A DNA stretch of 64,000 nt from Aureimonas populi (GCF_017815515.1 NZ_CP072611.1:3100001-3164000); one strand, 5' to 3'; shown: positions 18,661 to 28,828, numbered from the stretch's first letter. Notes: generated by a model not told the origin, from the letters alone. Numbers and translations are program-made.

Positions 18661-18704
18661 GAGAGCGGAAAAAATGTCCAGCGGGTAAAACATCTTCTGC
18701 CGTT

Positions 18705-19961
18705 TCAGCCGCCCGCCGCCCTGTGGGCGATGTCGGTGCGCCAGAACCCGCCCGGCCAGTCCACCGCATCGACCAGCTCGTAAGCCTTGCGCACCGCGCC
18801 CGGCACGCCGGCGGCGCGCGCGGTGGCGTTCAGGACGCGCCCGCCCTGCGCGGCCAGCGCCCCGCCGGCCGCCTGCGTGCCCGCGTGGAAGACGAGGGCG
18901 CCCTCGCCCGGTTCCGGCAGCGAGAGAATCGGGGTGCCCTTCTCGTAGGCGCCCGGATACCCCCGGCTGGCGAGGACGACCGTGACCGCCGCGTCCTCGC
19001 TCCACACGGGCTGCGCGCCCGAGAGGTCGCCCCTGGCGCTGGCCAGCAGCAGCGGCAGGATATCGCTTTCCAGCCGCATCATCAGCACCTGGCACTCCGG
19101 GTCGCCGAACCGCGCATTGTATTCGATGAGCTTCGGCCCGTCGGCGGTCAGCATGAGGCCGGCGTAGAGCACGCCCTTGAAGGGAGTGCCCGCCTCGGCC
19201 ATGCCCTCCATCGTGGGGCGCACGATCTCCGCCATGGCGCGCTCGATCAGCGCCGGCGTCATCAGCAGGGAGGGCGAGTAGGCGCCCATGCCGCCCGTGT
19301 TCGGCCCCTTGTCGCCGTCGAAGGCGCGCTTGTGGTCCTCGGCCGTGCCGAAGAACACCGCCCGCGTTCCGTCGCAGAGGCAGAACAGGCTGGCCTCCGG
19401 GCCCACCATGCACTCCTCCACCACCACCGAGGCGCCTGGCTCGGCGAAGCAGGCTGTCAGCGCCGCCAGCGCCTCCTCCACCGTTTCGGCGACGGTCACG
19501 CCCTTGCCGGCGGCCAGCCCGTCCGCCTTGATCACGATGGGCGCGCCCGTCTCGCTTACATAGGCGCGCGCCGGCTCCAGCGCATCGAAGCGCCGATAGG
19601 CCGCCGTGGGAATGCCCTTCCTGTCGCACAGCTCCTTGGTGAAGCCCTTGGAGCCTTCGAGCTGGGCCGCAGCCCGGCTGGGGCCGAAGACGGTCAGGCC
19701 AGCGGCCTCCAGATCGTCCGCCAGCCCGGCGACGAGCGGCGCTTCCGGGCCCACGACCACGAGGCCGATGCCGTTCGAGACGCAGAAGTCGATGATGGCC
19801 GCATGGTCGGCGATGTCCAGATCGACGATCCGCGCCTCCTGCGCGATGCCGGGATTGCCGGGCGCGGCATAGAGGCGGCCGAGCTGCGGTGAACGGGCGA
19901 TCTTCCAGGCCAGCGCGTGCTCGCGCCCTCCGGAGCCGATGAGAAGCACGTCCAGCGCCAT
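18705..19961 (-). CDS. purD: Phosphoribosylamine-glycine ligase
   Basis: ATP-grasp ligase joining phosphoribosylamine and glycine, step two of purine synthesis. It has 418 residues, normal for PurD. Diagnostic segments are the N terminus [21 protein letters not shown], the motif [20 protein letters not shown], the ATP-grasp core [17 protein letters not shown], and [14 protein letters not shown]. No other purine gene is adjacent. The promoter lies in the 120 bases shared with the divergent ubiA. Confidence 0.97.
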   Translation of the reverse strand: MALDVLLIGSGGREHALAWKIARSPQLGRLYAAPGNPGIAQEARIVDLDIADHAAIIDFCVSNGIGLVVVGPEAPLVAGLADDLEAAGLTVFGPSRAAAQLEGSKGFTKELCDRKGIPTAAYRRFDALEPARAYVSETGAPIVIKADGLAAGKGVTVAETVEEALAALTACFAEPGASVVVEECMVGPEASLFCLCDGTRAVFFGTAEDHKRAFDGDKGPNTGGMGAYSPSLLMTPALIERAMAEIVRPTMEGMAEAGTPFKGVLYAGLMLTADGPKLIEYNARFGDPECQVLMMRLESDILPLLLASARGDLSGAQPVWSEDAAVTVVLASRGYPGAYEKGTPILSLPEPGEGALVFHAGTQAAGGALAAQGGRVLNATARAAGVPGAVRKAYELVDAVDWPGGFWRTDIAHRAAGG

Positions 19962-20081
19962 TGCATGCCCTTTGCGGTAAGCGGTCGTCGCGGCCCGATT
20001 ACGGGGGACGGCGGGCGGCGGTCAAGCATTTGCGGGCCGAAAGAGCTTGACGCCCCCGCCGTTCCGGCCTTTCTCACAACC

Positions 20082-21083
20082 ATGCAGAACTGGTCCGACC
20101 GAATGGTCCACTCCGGCGAGCGCGTGGCCGACGCGCCCTCGTACAACTGGGTCTACCGCGCGCTGCCCCGCGTGCTCTGGCCCTATGCGCAACTGGCGCG
20201 GTGGGACCGTCCCATCGGCTGGCAGCTCCTCATGTGGCCGTGCTGGTGGTCGGCCGCGCTGGCACCGCAATGGGCCGCGCCCTCGGCCGTGCATACGGGC
20301 CTTCCCAGCCTGTGGCACCTGGCGCTTTTCCTCATCGGCGCCATCGCCATGCGCGGGGCCGGCTGCACCTATAACGACCTGGTGGACCACAAGGTGGACG
20401 CACAGGTCGCGCGCACCCGTTCGCGTCCCCTGCCCTCCGGCCGTGTTTCTCGCGGGCGGGCAAAAATGTTCCTGGTGCTCCAGTCGCTGGCCGGACTGGC
20501 CGTCCTGTTGCAGTTCAACCTGTTCGCGGTGGGCCTCGGCATTCTCTCGCTCGCCACCGTGGCGATCTATCCGTTCCTGAAACGGGTGACGGACTGGCCG
20601 CAACTGGGCCTCGGTCTCGCCTTCTCCTGGGGCGCACTGATGGGCTGGGCCGCCTATTGGGGCTCGCTGAGCCTGGCGGCGCTGGCGCTCTATGCCGGGT
20701 CCATCCTGTGGACCATCGGCTACGATACGATCTACGCCCATCAGGACCGGGAGGACGACGCGCTCGTCGGCGTGCGCTCGACCGCGCGCCTGTTCGGCGA
20801 ACGCACGAAGCCGGCGCTCGCGATCCTCTATCTGGGCGCGATCCTCTGCTTCGCGACGGCCTTCGCCCTGACCGGCGCGGGCAGCGGCGGCCCCACCTGG
20901 CCCGCCTATGCGGGCCTGGCCATCGGCGCGGGCCAGATGATCTGGCAGATTCGGACGCTCGACATCGACGACGGGGAACAGTGCCTGAAGCTTTTCAAGT
21001 CGAACGCCCTCTTCGGCTGGATCATCTTCCTGGGCCTCGTCTTTTCCGCCCTGTGGATGCTGTCCTTCCCCTTCGCTTACTAA
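20082..21083 (+). CDS. ubiA: 4-hydroxybenzoate polyprenyltransferase
   Basis: Integral membrane prenyltransferase that attaches the polyprenyl chain to 4-hydroxybenzoate in ubiquinone synthesis. It has 333 residues with multiple membrane segments. The first metal motif is NDLVDHKVDAQVARTRSRPLPSG and the second is YDTIYAHQDREDD. The ATG at 20,082 lacks a strong ribosome site; an in-frame ATG at 20,103 is possible. The polyprenyl diphosphate donor could come from the synthase at 33,079. Its stop is three bases from the end of the convergent DUF6101 gene. Confidence 0.93.
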   Translation: MQNWSDRMVHSGERVADAPSYNWVYRALPRVLWPYAQLARWDRPIGWQLLMWPCWWSAALAPQWAAPSAVHTGLPSLWHLALFLIGAIAMRGAGCTYNDLVDHKVDAQVARTRSRPLPSGRVSRGRAKMFLVLQSLAGLAVLLQFNLFAVGLGILSLATVAIYPFLKRVTDWPQLGLGLAFSWGALMGWAAYWGSLSLAALALYAGSILWTIGYDTIYAHQDREDDALVGVRSTARLFGERTKPALAILYLGAILCFATAFALTGAGSGGPTWPAYAGLAIGAGQMIWQIRTLDIDDGEQCLKLFKSNALFGWIIFLGLVFSALWMLSFPFAY

Positions 21084-21086
21084 GCA

Positions 21087-21662
21087 TCAGGAGCGGGCGA
21101 TGATCTCCTCGCCGCTCACCATCATGCGCAGGCCCAGCCCGCCGGGCTTGCGCCGGGCCAGGAAGCGGGGGCGACGCTGGCGCGAGGCGTTGCGGCGGCG
21201 CTCGCGCGGCTCACCGGCGCGCACGCGGCCCAGCGTCTCCTCCAGCGGCGTGACGCTGCCGTCCGCCTCCACCATCAGCATCGGAAGGCTGAACAGCTCG
21301 GACCAGCCGCGCCAGTCGGCCGCGACGTCGAAGAGGTCGCAAGCGACCAGCAACGGCACGGAAAGCTTCGGGTCCGCATGGTGCAGCTCCAGCGTCACCG
21401 TTACCTTGCCGGCGCCGTCCTCCATGGCGCGGGCGGCCACGCCCTTGAAGGCGCGGGGCGCGAGCGCCACCGAGACGGGCACCCTGCTATTCTCCAGCCG
21501 CCGGCGGACCACCGCGCCGCGGCGATCGACGCGGTAGCTGACGAGTTCCTCCCCGTCCATCATCTCGAAGGTCTGGCGCTTGTCGGCAAACGCCGGATCG
21601 AGGCGGATGGGAACGTTGGTCCATTCGGGACGCGGGGCGCTGCTGTTGATGACCGAGCTCAT
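21087..21662 (-). CDS. DUF6101 family protein
   Basis: A 191-residue protein of no known function. Its middle matches what I recall of the DUF6101 family of Hyphomicrobiales: PVSVALAPRAFKGVAARAM, KVTVTLELHHADPKLSVPLL and a DVAADWRGWSELFSLPML stretch. The C terminus is a basic Arg/Lys-rich tail (REPRERRRNASRQRRPRF). No signal peptide or membrane segment is visible, so it is likely cytoplasmic. Convergent with ubiA. Confidence 0.7.
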   Translation of the reverse strand: MSSVINSSAPRPEWTNVPIRLDPAFADKRQTFEMMDGEELVSYRVDRRGAVVRRRLENSRVPVSVALAPRAFKGVAARAMEDGAGKVTVTLELHHADPKLSVPLLVACDLFDVAADWRGWSELFSLPMLMVEADGSVTPLEETLGRVRAGEPRERRRNASRQRRPRFLARRKPGGLGLRMMVSGEEIIARS

Positions 21663-21836
21663 GATCGAAGCCTCTGCCTGTTGTCCGGACTTGCATCCGG
21701 TCCTGTCGGTGCGGCCGATGTGTTCCCGGCCTTGTTGAGCCGAAACTACAGGCCGCCTCTTGCAGGCAGGCTAAGAAAGTCGGTTAAGTGAAGCTGACCA
21801 AATTCAAGGTTATCATTTCGACACTTTGCGGAAAAC

Positions 21837-23270
21837 TTAAATCAGCTTTCGCGGGTTCATGATCGAGTAAGGATCGAAGGTGCCCTTGATGGCCCGCATC
21901 AGGTCCATCTCCGCCGGTTCCTTGGTGCGCGCCAGCTCGTCCCGCTTGAGCTGGCCGATGCCGTGCTCGGCCGAGAAGCTGCCGCCCAGCCGCGCCACGA
22001 TGGCGTGGACGATGCCGTTCACCTCCCCCCAGCGCTCCAGGAAGGCGGCCTTGTCGGCGCCGACGGGCTGGGAGACGTTGTAGTGGATGTTGCCGTCGCC
22101 CAGATGCCCGAAGGAAACGACGCGCGCCCCGGGGATGGCGGCCATCACCGCCTCGCCCGCCTCGCGCAGGAACTGCGGTACGAGCGCCACCGGCACGGAC
22201 ACATCGTGCTTGATCGAGCCGCCCTCCGGCTTCTGCGCCCAGCTCAGCTCCTCGCGCATCCGCCAGAAGTCCTTGGCGTCCGAGACCGACTGGGCAATGG
22301 CGGCGTCCTCCACCTCGCCGGCCTCGAAGGCCGCCTCGAGGATGGCCTCCATGGTCTCGCGCGCGTCCTCGGCAGAGCGCGAGGAGGAGATTTCCATGAG
22401 GATGTACCAATCGTGCGGCTCGCCCATCGGATCGCGCGCGCCGCGCGTGTGGCGGATGGTGAACTCCATACCGATGCGCGGCACGATCTCGAAGCCGGTG
22501 AGCTGGCTTCCCGCCCTCCGCTCCGCCCGCTTCAGAAGCTCCAGCGCCGCCTCCGGCGAGGCCAGCCCGATATAGGCCACCTCCCGCCCCATCGGGCGTG
22601 GCACGAGCTTGAGGACCGCTCCGGTGATGATGCCGAGCGTGCCCTCCGCGCCGATCAGGAGCTGACGCCAGTCGTAGCCGCGATTGTCCTTCTTCAGCCT
22701 GCGCAGGCCGTGCAGGATTTCCCCCGAGGGCAGCACGGCCTCGATGCCAAGGCACAGCTCGCGCATATTGCCATAGGCCAGAACACCGGTGCCGCCCGCA
22801 TTGGTCGCCAGATTGCCGCCGACCTGGCACGAGCCTTCGGAGCCGAGCGACAGGGGGAACAGGAGCCCCTCCTCGTCCGCCGCCTCCTGCACGCGCTGGA
22901 GCACCACGCCCGCATCCACCGTCATCGTGCGCCCGACGGCATCGACCTCGCGAATCCTGTTCATGCGCGAGAGGGACACCACCACCTCGCCGGCCGAGAG
23001 CGGCACCTGCCCGCCGACAAGGCCCGTATTGCCGCCTTGCGGCACCACGGGCGTGCGCGTCTCGCTCGCCAGCCGCAGGATGGCCGAGACCTCCTCCACC
23101 GAGCCGGGGCGCAGCACGAGGCCCGCATGGCCCTCGTAGAGGTCGCGCTCCTCGCGAAGATAGGGAGCGATCAGGTCCGGATCGGTCAGCGCGTTGCCCT
23201 CGCCGACGACGGCGGCGAAGCGGGCGATGAGGTCGGGGGACAGCGGAGGAGAATCAGGCATATTCGTCAT
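21837..23270 (-). CDS. GlcD-like FAD-binding 2-hydroxyacid dehydrogenase
   Basis: A 477-residue flavoprotein of the vanillyl-alcohol-oxidase/GlcD type. The FAD-binding PCMH domain is shown by VVPQGGNTGLVGGQVPL and SLGSEGSCQVGGNLATNAGG, and the C-terminal cap has the metal/substrate motif FGHLGDGNIHYN with a final EHGIGQLKRDEL. Such enzymes oxidise D-2-hydroxyglutarate or D-lactate and pass electrons to a quinone or electron-transfer flavoprotein; the substrate here is not decided. The start MTNMPDSPP at 23,270 is preferred to the ATG 12 bases upstream. It lies 39 bases after sua5 on the same strand. Confidence 0.9.
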   Translation of the reverse strand: MTNMPDSPPLSPDLIARFAAVVGEGNALTDPDLIAPYLREERDLYEGHAGLVLRPGSVEEVSAILRLASETRTPVVPQGGNTGLVGGQVPLSAGEVVVSLSRMNRIREVDAVGRTMTVDAGVVLQRVQEAADEEGLLFPLSLGSEGSCQVGGNLATNAGGTGVLAYGNMRELCLGIEAVLPSGEILHGLRRLKKDNRGYDWRQLLIGAEGTLGIITGAVLKLVPRPMGREVAYIGLASPEAALELLKRAERRAGSQLTGFEIVPRIGMEFTIRHTRGARDPMGEPHDWYILMEISSSRSAEDARETMEAILEAAFEAGEVEDAAIAQSVSDAKDFWRMREELSWAQKPEGGSIKHDVSVPVALVPQFLREAGEAVMAAIPGARVVSFGHLGDGNIHYNVSQPVGADKAAFLERWGEVNGIVHAIVARLGGSFSAEHGIGQLKRDELARTKEPAEMDLMRAIKGTFDPYSIMNPRKLI

Positions 23271-23309
23271 GGCGCGCATCATAGCTCGGTCACCCGCCGC
23301 GTCGAGCCT

Positions 23310-24272
23310 TCAACGCGGGGCGGCGGCACGCGCGAGCCGATCGTTGATGGCAAGGCCGAGGCCATGGCGCGGGATCGGCATGACCGCGATGCGCTCCACG
23401 TCCGGCGCGTCGAGCCGGGCCAGGGCGGCAAAGAGGTTCGCGGCGGCCTCCCGCAAGTCGCCGTCGGGGCTCAGGTCGATCCGCGAGGCCGCCTTCTCCT
23501 CTCCCTCGACCCGGCCCGACCCGAAGGCGACAAGGTGCTCCCCCGCCTCGACATGGCGAGCCTCGAGCCGCACCTGCCCGGCCGGCGCGTAGTGCGAGGC
23601 CATCTGTCCCGGCGCCTGAATTCCGCTCCCGGAAGCGGTCCTCAGCGGCAAGCCGATGGCGTCCTCGATCTCCTCCACCGTCACGGCGCCCGGACGCAGC
23701 AGGAGAAGCTCCCCGCCCTCGGGTTTCACGATGGTGGATTCGAGCCCGAAGGCGCATGGCCCGGCATCGAGAATGAGTTCGATGCGCCCGCCGAGGCTCC
23801 GGTTCACATGATCGGCCGTGGTGGGGCTGACGCGGCCGGAGCGGTTGGCGCTGGGCGCGGCGAGCGGACGGCCTAGCCGGCGGATGATCTCCGAAGCCGG
23901 CCCCTTCGGCATACGCACCGCGACGGTGGAAAGGCCCGCCGTCACCAGCGGATGCACGCGCGCGGAGGCGGCCAGCGGCAGGACGAGCGTAAGCGGGCCC
24001 GGCCAGAAGCGCTCGGCCAGCGCGAGTGCGACGGCATCGAGAGCTGCGATCTGCCGCGCCATGTCCAGGTCGCAGACATGCGCGATCAGCGGGTTGAAGG
24101 AGGGCCGCCCCTTGGCCTCGAAGATCCGCGCCACCGCCTGCCCGTTCATCGCGTCGCCCGCGAGGCCGTAGACCGTCTCGGTGGGAACGGCAACGAGCCC
24201 CCCGGCGCCGAGGCACCGCACCGCCTCATCAATAGCGCCCTGCGCTTGCGCGGAAAGAATTCGCGTATCCAT
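23310..24272 (-). CDS. sua5: L-threonylcarbamoyladenylate synthase (Sua5 type)
   Basis: Makes threonylcarbamoyl-AMP from threonine, bicarbonate and ATP for the universal tRNA t6A37 modification. It has 320 residues, so it is the two-domain Sua5 form rather than the short TsaC. The N-terminal YrdC domain shows VAVPTETVYGLAGDA, the KGRPSFNPLIAHV motif and GRVSPTTADHVNRSLGG. The C-terminal Sua5 domain starts with the linker SGIQAPGQMASHYAPAGQVRL. The gene order sua5-FAD dehydrogenase is often seen in rhizobia. Confidence 0.93.
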   Translation of the reverse strand: MDTRILSAQAQGAIDEAVRCLGAGGLVAVPTETVYGLAGDAMNGQAVARIFEAKGRPSFNPLIAHVCDLDMARQIAALDAVALALAERFWPGPLTLVLPLAASARVHPLVTAGLSTVAVRMPKGPASEIIRRLGRPLAAPSANRSGRVSPTTADHVNRSLGGRIELILDAGPCAFGLESTIVKPEGGELLLLRPGAVTVEEIEDAIGLPLRTASGSGIQAPGQMASHYAPAGQVRLEARHVEAGEHLVAFGSGRVEGEEKAASRIDLSPDGDLREAAANLFAALARLDAPDVERIAVMPIPRHGLGLAINDRLARAAAPR

Positions 24273-24325
24273 CCCCGTGCCATAGACCGGCGCGTGCCCG
24301 CCTCCAAGGCGGGCGGGCGCGAAAA

Positions 24326-24360
24326 CGAAAACGCCGGGCCCCCGAAGAAGGCCCGGCGTT
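24326..24360 (-). terminator. Rho-independent terminator of the small membrane protein gene
   Basis: An 11-bp GC-rich perfect stem (24,330-24,340 with 24,350-24,360; AACGCCGGGCC/GGCCCGGCGTT) and a 9-base loop, followed on the minus strand by TTTTCGTTTTC. It lies just downstream of the 77-residue membrane protein gene. Confidence 0.8.
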
Positions 24361-24384
24361 CGCCTCCCTAACGGGAGAGCAAGC

Positions 24385-24618
24385 TCAATTATCGGCCGGC
24401 GGGTTCACCTCGATGCTCGGCACCTCGACCGTGCGCTGCTCGGAGCCCACATCGACCGTGCCGACATTGACGTCCGCTTCCGGCATCTGGCCGCCGGAAA
24501 CACTCACCTCGGGAAGCTGGCCTTCCTGCGTCACGTCCACATCCACCATCATGAACGCGATCCATGCCACCGCGACGACGATGACGAGGCCGATGATCCA
24601 CCCAACTGCTCTACCCAT
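24385..24618 (-). CDS. Small single-span membrane protein with acidic tail
   Basis: A 77-residue protein I do not recognise. Residues 6-24 (GWIIGLVIVVAVAWIAFMM) form one membrane helix. The rest is an acidic, Val-rich periplasmic or cytoplasmic tail with alternating Val/Asp (VDVDVTQEGQLPEVSV, NVGTVDVGS). The gene stands alone between the sua5 and GH25 genes, with its own terminator. Codon use is like its neighbours. Confidence 0.7.
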   Translation of the reverse strand: MGRAVGWIIGLVIVVAVAWIAFMMVDVDVTQEGQLPEVSVSGGQMPEADVNVGTVDVGSEQRTVEVPSIEVNPPADN

Positions 24619-24728
24619 GATACACCTTTACGCATTGCCGCCGCCGGATGAGCGGCTGGCTCGGCAGCGAAAACAACCGAGCCTGCGCATGGTTCCCGCA
24701 GGCAAGCGATCAGGGTGAACCGGGCAGA

Positions 24729-26288
24729 TCACCGCGTGGCGGTGAAGGCCTGCGCGATACGCGCCTCCACGGAAGCCAGAAGAGCGCGCCCCCCCGCCAG
24801 TTCGCCGGTTCGTTCGGCGCGCGGGCCGTCCTGCGCCTCCTCCTCCGCCGGCGAGCCGAGCACGCCCTCGCCCCGCCGCAGCCGCTCGGCGATCCGCGAT
24901 CTGGCCAAGGTCGCCGCCTGAGGAGCATCGGCAGCAAGGCCCGGTGACGACTGCGGCGCCGTGGCTTGCAGATCGGACGCTTCATCGCCGTGGGGCGCAT
25001 CTGCGGGCGGGTTCAGAACCTGCGTCACGCCCTTCATCTCGTCCTGCAACTGGCCGAACGCGTCGATCAGGCCGGCCGAGACCTCATGGGTGCGCAAGGG
25101 GGCGAAGCGACGCCTTGTATCGGCCGGCATGTCCGGCTCGACGCGCGGCGTGCCTGTGAGCGCCGAAAGCGCGGGCTGCACCGTGGAGCCGCGATGCTCC
25201 TGCCGGGCGACTTCGGTGAGCAGGGCCAGCGGATCGAGCGTCGAGCGCTCCGCGGGCGGCCCATAAGCAGCCAGCATCATGTCGCGGGCCTCGTCGACCT
25301 CCTCGGGACTTGCATTGTTGGAGGCTGCGGCAGCATCGGCGACGATGCTGCCGACGATCTCGACCGTATCCCCGCCCTCCTTCGCCAGTTCGGCGATCAG
25401 GGCGCCTTCGTCCACCATGGGCGCGGGCGGCGGTGCGTCGCCGATCAGGTCGTCGAACGGCCAAGCCTCCTTCAGCTCGGCCACCGTCAGAGGCGAGACG
25501 TTGACGTCGATATCCGTCTTCGTGCCCTTCACGCGGTAAGGGCAGCTACGCGGCCCGCAATTGTGCATGGAGGCGAACTGCCAGAGGGCGTAGCTCGGCC
25601 ATGTCTCTTCCGGGAAGAGGCCGGTGATGTCGTTGCGGTAGCGCGCATACCAGAGCGGCAGGCGCGACAGCAGCGGATACTTCTCCGCGTTCCGCGAGAC
25701 GTATTCGGCCGTAGAGCCATTGGTGTAGAGCACCGGATAGCGCCCGAGGCGCACGCGGATCTGATCGGCGAAGATCTCCGCGTCCTCCAGCGACATCCAC
25801 TTTTCGGGATCGTTGTCCTCGATGTCGATGGCGATCAATTCGTCAGGTTCGGGCTTGGCGAAATCGACGAAATGGTCGGCCTGCTCGCGCGGGTTGCCGG
25901 GCCGGCCGAGATGATAGGCACCCCATTTCAGACCCAGCATCTTGGCCATCTCGCGACGGGTGAAATACAGCTCCTGCGTGACCGAATATTTCCACCAGCG
26001 GTTCTTGCAAAGCCGCTCATCGTCGCCTGAAAGGCCACGGCAGGTCCAGGAGGGCGGCAGGCCGTCCGAGGCCTTGTTGATGAAGCCGGCGATCCGCTCG
26101 TCGCTGGTCATCTCGGCCCAGTTGATCGGGTTGAACTCATAGGCGTCGATGACGAGGGCGCGATCCTCGCTCTTCCACGGCTCGTTCCACTCCGCCTGGG
26201 CGCCCGGCGCCCCCATCAGAAGGCCGCCCACCGTCAGAGCGAAAGACCATCGGGCGGCGGCCGAAACGGCCGCGCTCAACTTCAGCAT
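24729..26288 (-). CDS. Secreted glycoside hydrolase family 25 (lysozyme-like) protein with long C-terminal extension
   Basis: A 519-residue exported protein. A signal peptide (about 1-32, ending GAQA) is followed by a GH25 muramidase-fold domain (about 44-270). The catalytic-type Asp opens it (ALVIDAYEFNPINW, Asp48), AIDIEDND holds the acidic pair and SYALWQFAS ends the barrel. A FINKASDG stretch is typical of the family. Conserved cysteines (TCRGLSGDDERLC, NCGPRSC) suggest disulfides. The last 240 residues are low-complexity Ala/Glu/Pro-rich and match nothing I know. The start at 26,288 follows AGGGGAAC. It probably cleaves peptidoglycan. Confidence 0.8.
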   Translation of the reverse strand: MLKLSAAVSAAARWSFALTVGGLLMGAPGAQAEWNEPWKSEDRALVIDAYEFNPINWAEMTSDERIAGFINKASDGLPPSWTCRGLSGDDERLCKNRWWKYSVTQELYFTRREMAKMLGLKWGAYHLGRPGNPREQADHFVDFAKPEPDELIAIDIEDNDPEKWMSLEDAEIFADQIRVRLGRYPVLYTNGSTAEYVSRNAEKYPLLSRLPLWYARYRNDITGLFPEETWPSYALWQFASMHNCGPRSCPYRVKGTKTDIDVNVSPLTVAELKEAWPFDDLIGDAPPPAPMVDEGALIAELAKEGGDTVEIVGSIVADAAAASNNASPEEVDEARDMMLAAYGPPAERSTLDPLALLTEVARQEHRGSTVQPALSALTGTPRVEPDMPADTRRRFAPLRTHEVSAGLIDAFGQLQDEMKGVTQVLNPPADAPHGDEASDLQATAPQSSPGLAADAPQAATLARSRIAERLRRGEGVLGSPAEEEAQDGPRAERTGELAGGRALLASVEARIAQAFTATR

Positions 26289-26624
26289 ACAGGAGTTCCC
26301 CTCGTCGTCGCGCGGCAAGGCTCGAAGAGCCAGCGAAACTGGCTCCCCTGCCGGGCGATCTGCCCCATGCTTGGCACCCGCAAGGGGCAGCCGGATGCGT
26401 ACAGAGATTTCCGTTCACGAAGCCCGCTCGGCGCTTCGCGACTGCGATAAGTGCTTTTGATGACGCAGGTTTTTGTCAACCTGCGGGCGCTGCAATCACG
26501 TTCCCGTGAGCGTGGAACGACCCGCTGTTCCGTTCACGAACCCACGAATCGAGAAGGCCAGCCACGGCTTGCGCCGGGCTGGCCTTCGAAACGGATGGCG
26601 TTCACAGATTCGGGAGGGCGGTCG
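26289..26624. other. Intergenic region between GH25 and glyS
   Basis: About 340 bases without a gene. It holds a hairpin at 26,327-26,345 (GAGCCAG/CTGGCTC) just upstream of the GH25 start, another at 26,464-26,485 (CGCAGGTT/AACCTGCG), a 13-base direct repeat TTCCGTTCACGAA at 26,409-26,421 and 26,528-26,540, and the hairpin after glyS. No tRNA or small ORF is convincing. Confidence 0.6.
26553..26587 (-). terminator. Hairpin downstream of glyS
   Basis: An 11-bp perfect stem (26,553-26,563 with 26,577-26,587, GAAGGCCAGCC/GGCTGGCCTTC) with a 13-base loop, starting 38 bases past the glyS stop. The following minus-strand bases are only moderately T-rich, so termination is likely but not certain. 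Confidence 0.6.
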
Positions 26625-28751
26625 TCAGCCAGCGATCTTCGAGAAGTCCGCGACGCGGTGGGTGGCAACCCGTATGCGAGATAGCAAAGCCAGTCGGTTA
26701 GCACGCAAGTCCTCATCTTCCGCATTAACGAGAACCGTTTCGAAAAACGCATCCGCAGGCGCCCGGAGGCGCGCCAGCGCTGCGGTGGCGTGGGGATAGC
26801 TCTCCGTGCTCAGGGCCTCGTCCAGCTCGATCTCGGCGCGATCGACGGCGCCTGCGAGGACGCGCTCCTCCTCTTCCACGAGGCGCGCAAGGTCGAGCTC
26901 CCCGGCAATGCGCGTGCCCTTCTTCTCCTCGGCGGCGAGAATGTTGGCGGCCCGGCGATAGGCGGCCAGAAGGTTCTGCCCGTCGGCCGACCCCAGCAAC
27001 TGGCCCAGCGCCTCCACGCGCGTGGCGATATCCAGGAGGTCGTCATTGGCCCCGCCGCCCGCCTCGCCCGAAAGCACGGCATCCACCAGATCGTGGCGCG
27101 CGCCCTGCTCGCGAAGCTGCACCTTCAGCCGGTCATGGAAGAAGGACAGGAGGTCGCCGGAGGGGATGAGGCTGCCCAGCTTCACGCGGAGCGCGTTGTC
27201 GAGCACGATGCGGATGACGCCCAGCGCGGCGCGGCGCAGCGCATAGGGATCCTTCGACCCGGTCGGCTTCTCGTCGATGGCCCAGAAGCCCACCAGCGTG
27301 TCGAGCTTGTCGGCGAGCGCCACGGCGATGGCCACCGGCTCGGCCGGCACGCGGTCCCCGGGGCCGAGCGGCTTGTAATGGTCCTCGATGGCCGCCTGCA
27401 CGCTTTCCGGCTCGCCTTGCAGGCCGGCATATTTGCGGCCCATCAGGCCCTGCAATTCGGGAAACTCGCCCACCGCCTCGGTCGTCAGATCCGCCTTGGC
27501 CAGAACGGCGGCGCGGGCGGCGAGCGCCGGATCGGCGCCGACGAGCGGGGCGATGGTTTGCGCCAGCGCCGCGATGCGCCGCACCCGCGCCCCTTGCGTG
27601 CCGAGCCGGGCGTGAAAGGTGACGCCGAGCGCGTCGAGCTTGGCCATGCGCTGGTCGAGAGGTTTGGCGAGATCGAGGCCCAGCGCCTCGCCGGACGTCT
27701 CGAGCGCGGCAAGGTCCGGCAGGTCCTGCTGGTCGGTCTGCCAGAAATAGAGCGCGTCGGAAAGGCGGGCGCGCACGACCTTGCCGTTGCCGCGCGCGAT
27801 CTCCGCGCCGCCGTCATCCGCCTCGATATTGGCGACCAGCAGGAACTTGTTGGCCAGCCCCTCCTGCCCGTGCCGGCGCGTGACGAAGCATTTCTGGTTG
27901 GCGCGGATGGTCAGGCGGATCATCTCGGGCGGGATGGCGAGGAAGGCTTCCTCGAACTCGCCCATGAGCACCACGGGCCACTCCACGAGGCCGCAGACCT
28001 CCTCCAGGAGGCCTTCATCCTCCACCACGTCGAGGCCCTGCGCGAAGGCAAGGTTCTGCGCATCGGCGCGGATGATGGACTTGCGGCGCTCGGCATCCAG
28101 CACCACGCGCGCCTTTTCCAGCTTGGCGATATAGTCGTCGAAGCGCCGCACCTTGATCTCGCCCGGCGCGTGGAAGCGGTGGCCCACGGTCGTGTCGCCG
28201 GAGCGCACACCGGCGAACTCGAAATCCACCACCGCCGTCTCGCCCACCTCGGGCCCGAAAACGCACAGGATCGATTGCAGCGGGCGCACCCAGCGCGGCG
28301 AGCCGGGCTGGCGCGAGGCCGCGCCCCAGCGCATGGATTTCGGCCAGGGAAAATCGCGCAGGATAGCCGGCATCGCCTGCGCGACCACCTCCTCGGCGGT
28401 GCGGCCGGGCTTGTGAACCACGGCGACGTAGAACTTGCCCTTCTTGTCGGACTGGACCTGCGCCTCGTCGATAGAGGAGAGTCCCGCCGAGCGCAGGAAG
28501 CCCTCGATCGCCTTTTCCGGTGCGCCGACCTTGGGGCCCTTGCGCTCCTCGCGCATGTCCTTGGATCGCGCTTCGAGCCCGCGAATGTCGAGCGTCAGGC
28601 GACGAGGCGTCCAGTATTCGCGCGCGCCCTCATAGGTCAGCCCCGCCTCCACCAGCGCGTCGGTGACGAGCTTCCTCAGGTCACCCGCCGCCTTGCGCTG
28701 CATACGCGCGGGGATTTCTTCGGATCGAAGTTCGAGAAGCAGATCGGGCAT
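26625..28751 (-). CDS. glyS: Glycine-tRNA ligase beta subunit
   Basis: Beta subunit of the alpha2beta2 bacterial glycyl-tRNA synthetase; it binds and positions tRNA-Gly. It has 708 residues. The N terminus [18 protein letters not shown] and the [19 protein letters not shown] segment are hallmarks, and the C-terminal DALR-type helical region ends with [19 protein letters not shown] residues. Its partner glyQ lies 1 kb upstream on the same strand; the YpfJ-like peptidase gene is inserted between them. Confidence 0.96.
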   Translation of the reverse strand: MPDLLLELRSEEIPARMQRKAAGDLRKLVTDALVEAGLTYEGAREYWTPRRLTLDIRGLEARSKDMREERKGPKVGAPEKAIEGFLRSAGLSSIDEAQVQSDKKGKFYVAVVHKPGRTAEEVVAQAMPAILRDFPWPKSMRWGAASRQPGSPRWVRPLQSILCVFGPEVGETAVVDFEFAGVRSGDTTVGHRFHAPGEIKVRRFDDYIAKLEKARVVLDAERRKSIIRADAQNLAFAQGLDVVEDEGLLEEVCGLVEWPVVLMGEFEEAFLAIPPEMIRLTIRANQKCFVTRRHGQEGLANKFLLVANIEADDGGAEIARGNGKVVRARLSDALYFWQTDQQDLPDLAALETSGEALGLDLAKPLDQRMAKLDALGVTFHARLGTQGARVRRIAALAQTIAPLVGADPALAARAAVLAKADLTTEAVGEFPELQGLMGRKYAGLQGEPESVQAAIEDHYKPLGPGDRVPAEPVAIAVALADKLDTLVGFWAIDEKPTGSKDPYALRRAALGVIRIVLDNALRVKLGSLIPSGDLLSFFHDRLKVQLREQGARHDLVDAVLSGEAGGGANDDLLDIATRVEALGQLLGSADGQNLLAAYRRAANILAAEEKKGTRIAGELDLARLVEEEERVLAGAVDRAEIELDEALSTESYPHATAALARLRAPADAFFETVLVNAEDEDLRANRLALLSRIRVATHRVADFSKIAG

Positions 28752-28828
28752 CGAAAGCTACGCTATGAAAGGGTGTGCGATTGCACCGGCAAACACCACG
28801 CCCCTCGCCCGATTGCAAGCAACAGGCT

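Noticed and set aside
21963-23876. A 637-residue forward open frame
   Set aside because: Antisense of the GlcD-like gene and sua5. Composition (Arg, His, Leu, Ala-rich) and lack of a ribosome site mark it as a GC shadow.
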